Source of the DNA: Icerya purchasi
Taxonomy: Eukaryota; Arthropoda; Insecta; Hemiptera; Monophlebidae
DNA length: 64,000 bases
Assembly: GCA_039619475.1 (NCBI GenBank)
Contig: CM077116.1
Span: 198,485,117 to 198,549,116, forward strand
Direction of reading: 5' to 3'
The notes under the pieces were generated by a model that saw only the letters and a program-made list of their open reading frames with translations, was not told the origin of the DNA and did no database searches. Positions 12,516-22,377 of this stretch are shown here, one piece after another (position 1 is the stretch's first letter; each line of letters begins with the position of its first letter). Both the position numbers and the translations under genes were made by a program.

Positions 12516-13035
12516 ATATATAAAGAAAATAATAAATTAATTAAAAATAATAATACTAATATAATATTAATAATTATTATTATGATTAGAAATTATATTA
12601 ATTAATAAAAATCATCATAATAACAGCATAATAAAATAAGTCCGCGGGAATAAAACTCGCGGTGGCATCCCTGGGATAAGAAATAAAAAGCCAAATAAAA
12701 ATAGAAGATTAACACTTCAATATGGTAGCAAAACATGCGAACGCGTGATTCCAGATACCTGGAAACGGCAAGGAACGAATAGGCAAAAAAAAGGCATCGG
12801 TCTTGGCTCTCAGCCGATCAGCGGGCGGTCGTATAATGGCGGTTTGAAAATCATGCGCTACGCATGCAGTAAAATATATATAACAAAACAAAAACATAAA
12901 CAAATCGAAAATATCGTAAGAAACAGTTCATTTTTTATTTTTTTTTGTATTAATTTTATATTTAAATAAGAAAAAACAACTGCTTTTTAATAGCTACTAA
13001 ACAAAAAAAGAAAAAGAAAATTGGTTAATAAACCA
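12160..13035 (+). other. Helitron interior, AT-rich with microsatellites
   Basis: This stretch has an (AT)n run at about 12493-12513, several A-rich runs and a GC-rich patch at 12640-12680 (CCGCGGGAATAAAACTCGCGG, a short palindrome). No coding frame with family resemblance was seen. Confidence 0.4.
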
Positions 13036-13977
13036 ATAAGGATTTTGCCTATTTATATTATGGCGTTATAGCCATAACTGGGTCTGAGAGAAATTTAATA
13101 ATACTCTCAATGAGAAGGTCTCACATCTTTTACACCGATGCTTCGAAATTGCAGAACCACGCAGGATGTGCTGTTATCCAAAATTCCGTCGTGGTGGATA
13201 GTTGTTCACTACCGGCAACCTTTTCAGCAACATCTGCGGAGCTATACGGAATAAGGCTGGCAGTCGAATGCGCAATCACCGCGAACAAAAACAAGATAGT
13301 AATCTGTACAGACTGTCTCGGAGCCCTAAAACGCATACAGAAAAGATCAACGCACCTAATTGCTGATGATATTTGTGGTCATTTACTGCGTTCTCCTGCG
13401 CTGGTCGCATCGTTCCTCTGGATACCTGGACACGCAGATATTCCGAGAAACAGACCAGCGGATGCGGAATCAAAGAAGGCTGCTAAAAATTGTGTCCCGT
13501 TGAACATCATGAAAAACTGGTTAAAAGAGCTTCTGCTGGAGTCATGGAAACATGATTGGATAAATAAATCAGAGGAACCTTCTCATCTACACTCTATCAA
13601 AAAGGAAATATGCGCATGGAATTACCAGCCAGATAGCCGCAGGGAGCAGGTCGTCTTGTGCCGCCTGCGTTTAGGGCACACTAGCCTGACGCACAAGCAC
13701 ATCCTCGACAAAATTCCTCGCAGGCAGTGTCTCGTATACAATGCGAACATGACCGTAAAACATCTCCTGCTAGAATGTCCTTCCTATTCCGTTGAACATC
13801 AGCAGTAACATTGCTACCACCCTCCAGGATGACCCTAACACAATTTACTCTATGTCCTCTTTCCTAAAATCTACTAGTTTATTCCATTTAATATAACCTG
13901 TTATTAAATTAGCTTGCACACTCTTAGCCTAGTTGCTGTACATGGCGTGTAAAGAAAAAAAAAATAATAATAATAAA
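13036..13977 (+). mobile_element. LINE family B-like, 5'-truncated, RNase H to polyA
   Basis: The fragment begins within the linker before RNase H, runs through RNase H and the C-terminal zinc motif, and ends in a 3' UTR (GCTGTACATGGCGTG) followed by A/AAT repeats at 13951-13977. The 3' UTR resembles the ends of the family B copies at 26.9 kb (TTATACATGGCCAACG) and 50.9 kb (GTATGTACATCG). It lies inside Helitron-like DNA, so it either inserted there or travelled with it. Confidence 0.75.
13110..13808 (+). CDS. Stand-alone RNase H domain frame of a LINE
   Basis: The 232-codon frame has the RNase H order: FYTDAS (first Asp), SAELYG (Glu), ICTDCLGAL (second Asp), SFLWIPGHADI, and PADAESK (last Asp). 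All four metal-binding acids are present, although the usual G-N-E before the last Asp is replaced by R-N-R-P. The C-terminal part has CRLRLGHTSLTHKHIL and KHLLLECPSY, the normal end of I-type LINE polyproteins; the usual CxxC is reduced to C-L-V-Y. In the complete family this domain follows RT, which is missing here. The frame stays open upstream to about 13037, so the ATG at 13110 is probably not a natural start. It is most likely a 5'-truncated copy that happens to remain open. Confidence 0.7.
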   Translation: MRRSHIFYTDASKLQNHAGCAVIQNSVVVDSCSLPATFSATSAELYGIRLAVECAITANKNKIVICTDCLGALKRIQKRSTHLIADDICGHLLRSPALVASFLWIPGHADIPRNRPADAESKKAAKNCVPLNIMKNWLKELLLESWKHDWINKSEEPSHLHSIKKEICAWNYQPDSRREQVVLCRLRLGHTSLTHKHILDKIPRRQCLVYNANMTVKHLLLECPSYSVEHQQ

Positions 13978-14189
13978 TTATTTCGTAAAGCCGTAAATTA
14001 TTGCGTAATTCGGTGGGAATATTTAGAAAGTTAAAAACGGAAAATATGTATATTCAGTAAATAAAATTCCAAATACGAGTTGACAGATAATGCATAAGCC
14101 GGGGAATTGCGCGATAAATTAAAATTAACAAAGAGAACAGAAATGTTTATTATTAATAGTATTATTATAGTGCAAAGTCGGAATTAGCG

Positions 14190-14670
14190 GTAAAAGGGAA
14201 TTTTCAAAGTGTCGCGGACAATGGCTTGTCGGAATGATAAGAGATCGAGGGAAGCCTATGCTTCGGCCGAGAGCAGTATCGAAACAGATAACGTTTACGC
14301 TGGTCCGAAAACGCGTCATCTCGTGAGATGCGTTGAAATATCGCTAATTAATTTATGTATGTGCCACGGTTCATGTTCAAGTTAATCTAGTCAAAGTGAA
14401 ATAAATTAATTACGTCATAAAAAATAAATAAATAAAATAAAATAAATAAAAAATTAAATTATACCGCGAATAGTCAAGTCACGTCAAAAACCCTAGTCCT
14501 CACGCGATCTACCGTTAATTTTAAAAGCGGCTTAAAAGCTGCCAGAGTTAAGAACGTCGATGATAAAAAAGATCCATCGGAGGCGAATCATCCAAGCAGT
14601 ATGTGTAGCGGAAACGATCTAAGAACAGCATCGTCTGGACCGGTGAAGATCCTGGAGGCGACGGACTAAA
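14190..14670 (+). other. Possible captured gene fragments (two exon-like frames)
   Basis: One frame starts with ATG at 14221 (MACRNDKRSREAYASAESS) and reaches CGTCATCTC followed by GTGAGA, a good splice donor. A second open stretch, ending at a stop at 14669 (SGPVKILEATD), is preceded by a possible acceptor CTGCCAG near 14545. Both have mixed codon use with CpG, unlike the AT-rich flanks. Helitron-class elements are known to carry host gene fragments, so a capture is plausible, but I recognise no protein. Confidence 0.25.
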
Positions 14671-16260
14671 CAGGCCAGATTTTGTATTTTTATTAATGTT
14701 GTAAATATTTCGGTGTAGATGTGTGTACGTATAACATTTATGTGTGGATATTAATTCTGGTTATATAGTTCGTGAATTCGTATTGTCTATTTATTTGTCT
14801 TTTGGTGCAGCTGCAGTTCCTTTTCGATATTGTGCGGCGATTTTATAATAATAAAAGAAATAATGAAAAAAAACAAAACAATCGCGAAATAATTTTATTG
14901 TATGAGCGTGGGTGTGAGATGTTCTCGGCCTAGTCGGCAATCCCATTAAATTTACGTTTGATAAAAAAAAAGAATAATAAATAAATAAAAGAAAGAAAAA
15001 CGAATAAATAAAAGAAAAATAAATAAAAAGAAAACAAAACTAGATAGAGATTAACATACATAAACAAATTGGTGATTTATCACGTGTTTTACTATAGTTG
15101 TATATTTGGTGAGATACGTGGTTGGCGACCACTAACAAGCCCTGCTAGAAAAAAAAATTGATCGTAGTTTTATTGGGCTACTTCCGACGGAGCTGCGATA
15201 ATATGCAGATATTAAATGTTTTGCGTATTTATGTTTGTGAAAGTGAAGTACTGAGAATATGTTGTGCATATTTTAAAAACCCCTTAATGTGCAGTATACC
15301 CTTATTATTATATTTCGCAATGATTTAGTCAAAAGTTTTTTCAAATTGGTTGGATCAGAGACGTGCTTACATCTAACATTAGTGAATTGTAGCGAACCAC
15401 ATTTACCGTCGTTAAATGGTCGCAACCGCTAAACCATATATATGTATATAATAAAAAGATGTAGGAGAACAATGTAGGTGAATGATTGTTTAGCGAGTAC
15501 GGTGCAAACCGGTCTGCATTTCTCTTAAACATGGTACACTCTAAATCGGGAAAAATAAACGAAAATAATAAACGACCCGACTTCACAAGTACCACGAGAA
15601 CTATAAGAAAAATGAATCATTCACACGTCTCGGCGATCTGGTCACGAAAGAAATTTGAGGAGCTCAAAGAGATTGTTCCAACAATGAGACATTTATAACA
15701 ACTGAAAGGTCCTTAATCCGAAAAATTAGCGACCGGCAGGAAATCGAAAGATCAACTGCAAACATTACAGTAGGTGCATCAATAATTTTTTGTATGTTTT
15801 TCGTGTTCCGAGTTATTCAGACCTATTCATATTTTCGTTTTAGTAAATGTGCTTCATCCGTCCGTCCGTTACCCGTATTCGTTTTTGAAGTGTGTTCGGT
15901 TTTTCGCAACTTTCGGTAATATTCTATGCACATTTGTACCGTGTTTTATATTTCAGTCGTAAAAATATTGCGATTTATTATTTATCTTAGCAAGAAAAAC
16001 AATTTAAAAATCTTGTGAAAAGGTTATATATAAAGAGACGTCTATCATTTCGCAGTAAAAAAACACATAGAAATATATTCATAAAAATCAACATGTGCAG
16101 TCATTGAAAACATTTTCCAACCATCCAGAAAGTGAATTCGAAGGCTCAATCCTGTGTGTTTTTAGATTGGCTAAAACGTTTTTATTTTTATCAGTAAACA
16201 TTAGTTTGACTGTATTGAATGGATTAGTATAATATTAATTCAACGTATTACAACTGTAGC
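14671..16260 (+). other. Helitron interior, nothing recognised
   Basis: AT-rich DNA with several A-rich runs (14950-15040) and a CCGTCCGTCCGT run near 15862. A 70-codon frame at 15486-15698 (VHSKSGKINENNK...) has no recognised relatives. No terminal repeats were found inside. Confidence 0.35.
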
Positions 16261-16761
16261 AATGCGTGGCCGGGTCTGCTATTTATATACAATATCTGTC
16301 CCATGGAAGTTGAGAGTAGTTTTGGTGTGAGTAGGTAACTACTCACAGCGCGTTCGCTCCGGGAACATCTTAAAGCCTATTTAATTAGGTATCGAATGCA
16401 ACAAACCAGAAGTTCATACCTCACCCCTTCACCCGCAGTATCTATTTGAAAAAAAGTGTTTCGTCAACCCCTACCATTTTCTTCAAGCGGGCCGGGTGGG
16501 TTTAAAACGCATCGTAACGGGTCTCGCAATAAAATAATCTTAAAGGGCATTCCACCAGCTGTCGAATGCAATAGACCGGACATTTCTACAAGCATTATTA
16601 CGTGTTTTATAGTCGAAAGAGTGAGACACACATTGTGAAATCCCCGTGTAGTTTTGTGTTGTCCAGATGGAATAAGAAAGGCATCGAGCACGAGCAGCGG
16701 TATGTGATTCGCTACTATTATCGATTGCCAAAAACCTCTAAAGAGACGTTAGATTTATTAA

Positions 16762-19484
16762 GGGGTTAGGGGCAGTCAGAATTTTCAAAAAAACGATTTT
16801 TTTTTTGCATTTTCTCCGAGTATAATATTTTTAAAATATTCTCTGAAAATTTCAAGAGAATCCGACAAATACTTTTCGAGTTATTCAACAATAAACGGCG
16901 GGCTCTTTGACGCTCGAGAACAGGAAGCTGGCGGCAGCTATAGACAACTGTTATTTCGGGTTCTATTGTCATAGATTGTTTGTTATTATACACTCATACA
17001 TACATTTACCAATTTTAGGTTGCAAAAGTGCTGAAAGTTGTTTGTTTGTCATCAGTACACCGCCTGTGATAGTTGCAGTGAGCAGTTAATAGTTAAGCGT
17101 TTAAAAAAAAATTTTCGAGTAATTTATCATGGGACGTGATTTTGCAAAAGGTTCGAGAGAACTTCGGAGCTCTAAGAATTTTCGTGAATCGCGTGTCATT
17201 AAGAGAAAAAAATGTCTTCAATCCGAAAACAGCGGAACGTGATGAAAGTATTAGCAGTACGTCATCTAAAAAATTGAAACGGAGCACACTGAAAAGAAGA
17301 TGTACCCGAAGATAGTAGTACTGAATTCAGAGTTATTAACTTTATTATGGTATTTAATGCTATTTCGAGTATTGTTAAGTGTAAAAAGTGTAACGGGAAT
17401 GTTAAATTTCAAACGGCAAGCACACGTGGTCTGGGATTTAAAATTGTAGTTTCATGTGAGAATTGTGTAAATGAATACATTCCTTCCTGTTCTTTCGTTG
17501 GACATTCGTATGAAATAAATAGGCGTTTTATATTAGTAATGAGAATACTAGGAATAGGATTCGAAGGAATGCGAAAGTTTTGTGGTCTAATGGACATGCC
17601 GTCATTTTTGGATAAAAACACTTATATAATATTATTGAAGCAAATATTAGATTGTAGTACAGCTGTCGCAGAATCTTTGTTGAAAAAAGCTGTGAACGAA
17701 GAAAAGCAAGCAACGTCAACAAGTGAAAATAAAAATACGAATGAATTGACTGTATCTGGGGATGGAACATGGCACAGCGTGGATATACATCTTCATTTGG
17801 AGTTTCTTCTTTAATTGGTTATTTTACCGGTAAAATTCTTGATTCAAATATTAAAAATGCATATTGTAAACAATGTGAATATTGCAAGAACAAAATAAAT
17901 ACGGCTGTGAATACGAGGAGTGGCATGATACGCATGAAAATGAGTGTACTGCTAATCATAAGGGGTCATCTGGGAAGATGGAAGTAGATTCAATGGTCGA
18001 AATGTTTCAGCAGTCTGAAATTAAATATGCGGTTAAATATGCTAATTATATTGGAGATGGGGACTCAAAAACTTATTCAGGGATTGTAAAAGCAAATCCC
18101 TACGTTAATACATCCGTAAATAAGAAGTAGTGTGTAGGACATGTTCAGAAGCGAATGGGGACTTGATTACGAACATTGAAAACCAAAAATAAAGGTCTTG
18201 GCGGTAGAGGTAAACTTACGGGAAAAATAATTGACAAATTAACTGTGTACTATGGTTTAGCAATACGTCGACACTGTGATTCTGTCGTAGATATGAAATC
18301 TGCAATCATGGCGACATTTTATCACTACGGCTCAACCAATGACAATCCAAATCACAGTATGTGTCCAAAAGGCGAATATTCCTGGTGCTCTTATCAGCGC
18401 TCTGAAGCGTATGGAGAACTTGATACTTACACTCAAGATTTTGCTTCCTTACCTCCTGATGTTTTAAAGGCCATCGAACCAATTTATAACGACCTGCGTA
18501 GTGACAACTTACTCTCAAGATGTGTCGGTGGATTTAATCAAAATAGTGAAAGCTTTAATCAACTAGTGTGGAAAATATGCCCAAAAACTATAAATACTAG
18601 TTATACCATCGTACAGATTGCTGCATACATTGCTACTGATATATTTAATGAAGGTATACATTCATTATTGATAATTATGAATAGACTGGGATTAAATTGT
18701 GGGCCCAATTCTCATCGGTATGCCGAAAAAACGGATGCTGCCCGTATGAATGTGGCAGATAAGCGCGCTAACGATAACACTCGAGAAGGCAGAATGCAAC
18801 GTAGACAACAGCAAATCGATATTACAGAAGCTGCTACATCGACTGAAGAATTATTATATGGCCCAAGAATAGATGACTCGGTGTAAGTAATTAAATGATT
18901 CCTCTTTCTATACATAAATCGAGTGTAAAACTTTAAACGCGTTTTTCTCAAAACTATGTTTTCAAAGTCGGTGACCACTATCATTCAAAAACCGCTCGGT
19001 GGATTTGAATGAAATTTATACAACTTTTTTAAAACATATTAAACTAGTGCCTGATCGAAGGATTTTTTTCCCCCCCAAAAAATCGATTTTTTATAAACAA
19101 TTTACTGTTGCTTTTTTCCTGAAAATTCGCGAATAAATTGTCTGAGTCAGCCATTTTGTTTATTTTCAAAAAAAAAAAAAAAAGCTTCGATCAGGCACTA
19201 GATTAACTGTTAAAATACTAATTTTTTTTTATTTCAATGATTTTAGGTAAACTGTTGAGAAGTTATGGTGGTCACTGCAAAGGGCTACTTGTGGAACAGG
19301 GGTCGATACATATAGCGATAACTTTTTACATAATTAATATTTTTTTTTCAAATTTGGGTGAAATCAAGTTGAAACATGACATAATGATGTAGTATTCTTA
19401 CTTTTATAAAATAAATAAAATTACTGATAAAAAAAAATGATTAAAAATACTTGTTTTTTCGTGCCTCTGACTGCCCCTAACCCC
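16762..19484 (+). mobile_element. Sola/Mutator-like DNA transposon with TTAA target duplication
   Basis: Terminal inverted repeats of 19 bp, GGGGTTAGGGGCAGTCAGA, lie at 16762-16780 and, inverted, at 19466-19484. Both are flanked by TTAA (16758-16761 and 19485-19488). Excising the 2,723 bp plus one TTAA restores an unbroken coding frame in the mariner relative around it, which fixes the boundaries. Subterminal DNA is AT-rich. The single gene inside is a decayed transposase. Confidence 0.85.
17129..18886 (+). pseudogene. Mutator-like/Sola-type transposase, frameshifted
   Basis: The start is taken as ATG 17129 (MGRDFAKGSRELRSSKN), after which a stop and frameshifts divide the protein. Segments in order: a zinc-like CKKC...CENC region with SFVGHSYEINRRFILVMRIL and GIGFEGMRKFCGLMDMP (17347-17770); GDGTW, then GYTSSFGVSSLIGYFTGK with YCKQCEYCK in another frame (17769-17930); EEWHDTHENEC, GSSGKMEVD and IGDGDSKTY in a third (17900-18129); then GLGGRGKLTGKIID, YYGLAIRRHCDSV, NSESFNQLVWK and HRYAEKTDAAR to the stop at 18886. 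GDGTW, GDGDSKT and the E of SESFN are the likely catalytic D-D-E. This is the arthropod family usually annotated as Mutator-like transposase. At least three frameshifts and two stops (18128, 18165) make it inactive. Confidence 0.8.
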
Positions 19485-20290
19485 TTAAAAGAAGAAGCGT
19501 ATCCTGGTGATATTCGGCTCGGTAATTCAACAATATTTCGATGGCGTAGCGCGTTGAATGCGTTACAGACCATTTTAAACAGAACACCTGTCAACGAGTT
19601 TAAAGCGACCTTCCTAAAGTGGAGAGAGCGCATGAATCGTTGTTTGTAAGCCAGAGGTGCCTATTTCGAGAAGATTAATATGAATGATGAAGACGGGTAA
19701 TAATTTATGTAAAAATTTCGAAATACAATTTCTTCCAAAATGTTGCAATTTTTTTGTCTAAAGAAACGGTGGGGGTCGACGAAACACGTTTTCTTCAAAT
19801 TGATGCTGCGGGCGAACGGGGGGAGGTAGGAACTTCCGGTTTGTTGCATTCGATAGATAATTAAATGGGCTTTAAGATGTGCTCGGAGCGAACGCGCTGT
19901 GAGTAGGTGCCTACTCACACCAAAGTTACTCTCACTTCCTGTGAGACAGGCATTGTATATAAAACAAAGTCGGCTTAGTTGCACCAACGGCTGGACCGAT
20001 TTTTATGATCTTTGATTTGTTGGATTTGTTTCCGTCTTGAATAGCAGAATAAAAAGTTAAAAAAAAAATTATGAAGAAAATTCATTTTTTTTGCTATTTT
20101 TGGTCCAAAAGGGGAGTTCGAATAATTTTTTAACCATAATTTTTAAATTTTATGAAAGGGCTGCTGAGTTTTGTTTTATATTTTGAATTTCGCTTTTAAA
20201 CGGTTATCTGATGATGAGTTATGAAATTTTTAAGGGCGATTTTTGAGGTCGTTCTAAATTCTATATTATATATTGATACGGATTCGGTAC

Positions 20291-20777
20291 TTTTGGCGCT
20301 ATCTGTTATTCGACGTTCAAGCTAGAAATTATTCTTCGATTTATTCATTAATTTTCGGCTTCTCGTACGTCGATATATTTTACGTCGCCGCTTTGTCGTG
20401 TCTTAGTTGCTTATTTGGCCGATACCAAAAATCCGCGAGTTCGGTGGTGTGATGCGTGTGCGGCAAGAATCGCTGAATAAGATGTGCCGAGTAATGTCGA
20501 GCGGCGAGAATATTATAAAAACCCGCAAAGGCAGGCAGGCTAATTATTAACGCGGTGGTATTATAATTCGATATATTAAGATTAATTCGTTGTTCAGCGT
20601 TGTCAGTCGTATTATATTGGTCAGCGGCTCACGTCGTCCAGCGTGACAGAATAATATCTAGTCGTCGTGTTACCTTTCTTTCGTGAAATCTTATTGCGCC
20701 ATGTGGCACGTTTTCAATTCCGGTGCCACTATTTTATGTTAATAAGTAAAATTTTTTCGTACAATTTTTTTCTAGTC
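20291..20777. other. Unassigned insertion, CpG-rich
   Basis: This segment is absent from the related element at 7.5-9.6 kb. It contains many CG dinucleotides (for example TACGTCGCCGCTTTGTCG) and GAATATTATAAAAACCCGC, a possible TATA box. It could be the 5' part of a retroelement, but no frame is recognised. Confidence 0.3.
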
Positions 20778-21054
20778 TTTTTTTTTTTTTTTTTTTTTAT
20801 ATATATATAAATAATTTGCGGGTCCCACAAGGCAATTGCCCGTCTGTGGGTTCCCAACATAATTATATCGTTTATTCATCATCTACATCTTAAATCTAAT
20901 ACATCATATTCATCTTATATCTAAATACTTAATTCAATTTAACTTCTATTTTTACTATTCTACGTCTAATTTTAATTCACAACAATTATACCCATCGCAC
21001 ATCGTACCACAATATTTACACATAAGCCATAAGTAATGCAGCTAGAACTGAGCA
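20778..21054 (-). mobile_element. PolyA-tailed unit T, copy 2
   Basis: A T-run (20778-20798) precedes AATAATTTGCGGGTCCCACAA, GCCCGTCTGTGGGTTCCC and ATATCGTTTATTCATC. On the minus strand it ends in polyA after a small hairpin (GGGAACCCACAGAC... GTGGGACCC) and carries AATAAACGAT. It is nearly identical to the next copy. Compared with it, this copy has about 30 extra bases (AAGTAATGCAGCTAGAACTG) at its 5' side on the minus strand, as does the copy at 51101. Confidence 0.7.
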
Positions 21055-21297
21055 TTTTTTTTTTTTTTTTTTGTAAATAATTTGCGGGTCCCACAAGGCA
21101 ATTGCCCGTCTGTGGGTTCCCAACATAATTATATCGTTTATTCATCATCTACATCTTAAATCTAATACATCATATTCGTCTTATATCTAAATACTTAATT
21201 CAACTTAACTTCTACTTTTACTATTCTACGTCTAATTTTAATTCACAACGTTTATACCCATCGCACATCGTACCACAATATTTTCACATAAGCCTTT
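21055..21297 (-). mobile_element. PolyA-tailed unit T, copy 3
   Basis: A T-run (21055-21072) is followed by TAAATAATTTGCGGGTCCCA and 220 bp that match copy 2 with only a few differences (for example CATATTCGTC for CATATTCATC). The two copies lie head to tail with only polyT between them. The near-identity implies a recent duplication or two recent insertions. Confidence 0.7.
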
Positions 21298-21540
21298 CTT
21301 TTTTTTTTTTTTTTTTTTTTTTTTTGATTACATCATTTATAATTATTTACTCTTTCAATCAACTACCCGTCTTATCGCTGTTCCTTTACTATGGCTATCC
21401 ATTTCTCATTCTTTGTACCACGCAATCAACCATATTTTTATTTTGTCTTTCCATATATTCAAATTACATTCGTCTCTTAATTCCTTTGGTAAGTTACCTT
21501 CTGTGCGTGTCCGTTTTGTTTGTTTGTAATTTTTTTGAAT
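21295..21540 (-). mobile_element. LINE family D, C-terminal end and polyA
   Basis: A T-run (21299-21325) is followed on the minus strand by a frame NLPKELRDECNLNIWKDKIK with IWLIAWYKE and a stop. This is the usual end of CR1/Daphne-type RT proteins (WNxLPxEI....FKxxLKxWL). The same end occurs at 55261-55455 (IPKEIKDEDNLKIWKDKIK, WLIAWCKD). Only about 30 codons remain. Confidence 0.6.
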
Positions 21541-21837
21541 ATATACGCGTTTCTATAGAAAGGTTTCATTATTGGACACGTGGTAGGGCCCGTGACGTCT
21601 TCGCTTAGGAGAAATTTTTTTTTTAATCGAGAGAATATTTTTTTATATATTTTTTTCTTCGCGTTCTTTCTAAAAGCCTATTGTTCTGCCGTTACCAGAG
21701 CCTCCGGTAGTGGTATCCGTTACTTGCCAATGGCGTCCGGTATATCTTCTGTTATTTTTTATTTCTTCATTTTTTATGTAAAGTTAATCAATATTGGAAA
21801 AGAGGATTCCGACTCCCAAAGAAGAGAGAAGGATTAA

Positions 21838-21985
21838 TTCATATCAACTGGCGCTCTGAAAGAGGAACCAATAGTCGGAGTCATATCAACTGGCCCCCTA
21901 AACAGGGACTAGAAGTCGTAATTCACATAACTAGAGTCATATCAAATAGCTTCCCGGAAGCAGGGACACGAGGAATAATCTTGAA
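21838..21985. repeat. Three imperfect copies of a ~48-bp repeat
   Basis: CATATCAACTGGCGCTC (21840), CATATCAACTGGCCCCC (21884) and CATATCAAATAGCTTCC (21936) are each followed by a purine-rich segment (GAAAGAGGAACC, AAACAGGGAC, GGAAGCAGGGAC). The spacing is 44-52 bp. No function is evident. The surrounding 21540-22010 holds no recognised gene. Confidence 0.45.
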
Positions 21986-22221
21986 TTCATATCAATATTC
22001 TAGACGGTTTCTTGCCGGCCAGGTTAATCGCTCGGCTTAAAGTTGTAAATTGTCATAGATAGAAGTTTAATTGTAATTTATGATCCAATTCCGATAAGTC
22101 GAACCATTTCCGAGCTACTGTATAATTGAATATTTTTTTCGTTTCTGAACCATCTTATTGGGATTCGGTACATTATGTGTGTACGAAATCGTAAAAATCG
22201 ATATAAATTTACATTAAGAAG

Positions 22222-22372
22222 TTAAATTACTTTAGAAACACGTTGTTTTTTTCGTGTATCATCATCAGCTCTAACTGCACACTTTATTAAGAAGTATATA
22301 AATTGAGTGTGTACTCTGTGTTGTTAGCTGATGATATAGCCCGAAAAAGCATGTTTCCAAAAAGTAATTTAC
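22222..22372. repeat. Long imperfect hairpin (fold-back, MITE-like)
   Basis: The left arm TTAAATTACTTTAGAAACAC ... ATCATCAGCTCTAA (22222-22274) pairs with the right arm GTTAGCTGATGATATAG ... GTTTCCAAAAAGTAATTTA (22322-22371). The arms are about 50 bp with several mismatches and a loop of about 45 bp. A fold-back transposon remnant is the simplest reading. Confidence 0.6.
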
Positions 22373-22377
22373 TTTTC

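Larger units (their letters stand above)
11368..16282 (+). mobile_element. Helitron-like element 1 (non-autonomous), with captured or inserted DNA
   Basis: The satellite ends in ...TTTTTTA at 11367 and foreign DNA starts with TC (11368), as expected for a Helitron landing between A and T. A phrase GGCTCGACCGATTTTGTTAA lies about 90 bp in, similar to GGCTGGACCGATTTTTATGA at 19990; such phrases are common near the ends of insect Helitron-class repeats. A matching 3' end, GGCCGGGTCTGCTA, lies at 16268-16281 and resembles CGCCGGGTCTACTAG at 22955-22969. No Rep or helicase frame was found. The interior is more GC-rich than the satellite and contains a LINE fragment and several gene-like pieces. 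Boundaries are inferred from these motifs only. Confidence 0.45.
16660..19690 (+). pseudogene. Mariner-like transposase remnant (N- and C-termini only)
   Basis: From about 16660 the frame reads EHEQRYVIRYYYRLPKTSKE and TLDLL, the N-terminal helix-turn-helix start typical of mariner-type transposases (EQR..IKF...GKS..ET). Removing the insertion between the two TTAA copies (16758-16761, 19485-19488) rejoins the frame exactly: TLDLL then KEEAYPGD, and STIFRWRSAL, which is the second half of that domain. The frame then passes directly to a C-terminal segment (ILNRTPVNEF, FLKWRERMNRCL, stop, ARGAYFEKI). The catalytic core between them is absent, so an internal deletion came before the insertion. 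A stop replaces one codon in RCL-stop-ARGAYFE. Confidence 0.75.
16288..19957 (+). mobile_element. Mariner/Tc1-like element with ~200-bp terminal inverted repeats, split by a later insertion
   Basis: The left end (16288-16480) and the reverse complement of the right end (19755-19957) agree over about 200 bp: TACAAT..CTGTC, GAGAGTA-CTTTGGTGTGAGTAG-type, CTACTCACAGCGCGTTCGCTCC, ATCTTAAAGCC, TCGAATGCAACAAACC, and GTTTCGTC near the inner limit. TA flanks both ends (16286-16287, 19958-19959), as expected for a TA target duplication. Without the 2.7-kb insertion the element is about 940 bp. It keeps only the two ends of a transposase frame, so it is non-autonomous. It sits within the first bases of the Helitron-class DNA that follows at 19958. 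Confidence 0.75.
19958..22195 (+). mobile_element. Helentron-like element 2, interrupted relative of the 7.5-9.6 kb element
   Basis: Two parts align with the reverse complement of 7549-7910. Part one (about 20140-20275) shares TTTTATGAAAG, GAGTTATGAAATTTTTAAG, ATTTTTGAGGTCG and TATATTATATATT. Part two (about 22010-22190) shares TTTAATTGTAATTTATG, CATCTTATTGGGATTC and a terminal hairpin, GATTCGGTAC-loop-GTACGAAATC (8 of 10 pairs). The DNA between (20291-22010) is unrelated and holds LINE tails. The element begins TATAAAACAAAGTCGGC next to the mariner insertion. No coding frame was found. Confidence 0.45.

Noticed and set aside
16268..16300. 9-bp Mutator-type target duplication at the outer 200-bp inverted repeats
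   Set aside because: The flanks do not match over 8-10 bp; only TA is shared, and the remnant protein is mariner-like.
21324..21608. Plus-strand 94-codon hydrophobic frame
   Set aside because: It is antisense to the C-terminus and 3' UTR of a LINE (family D) and owes its hydrophobicity to T-rich sequence.
20280..22171. Direct repeat GGATTCGGTAC on both sides of 20291-22160, as a target duplication
   Set aside because: The right copy is part of the conserved Helentron-like terminal hairpin, so the match has another explanation. Homology with the 7.5-kb element puts the insert boundary near 22010 instead.
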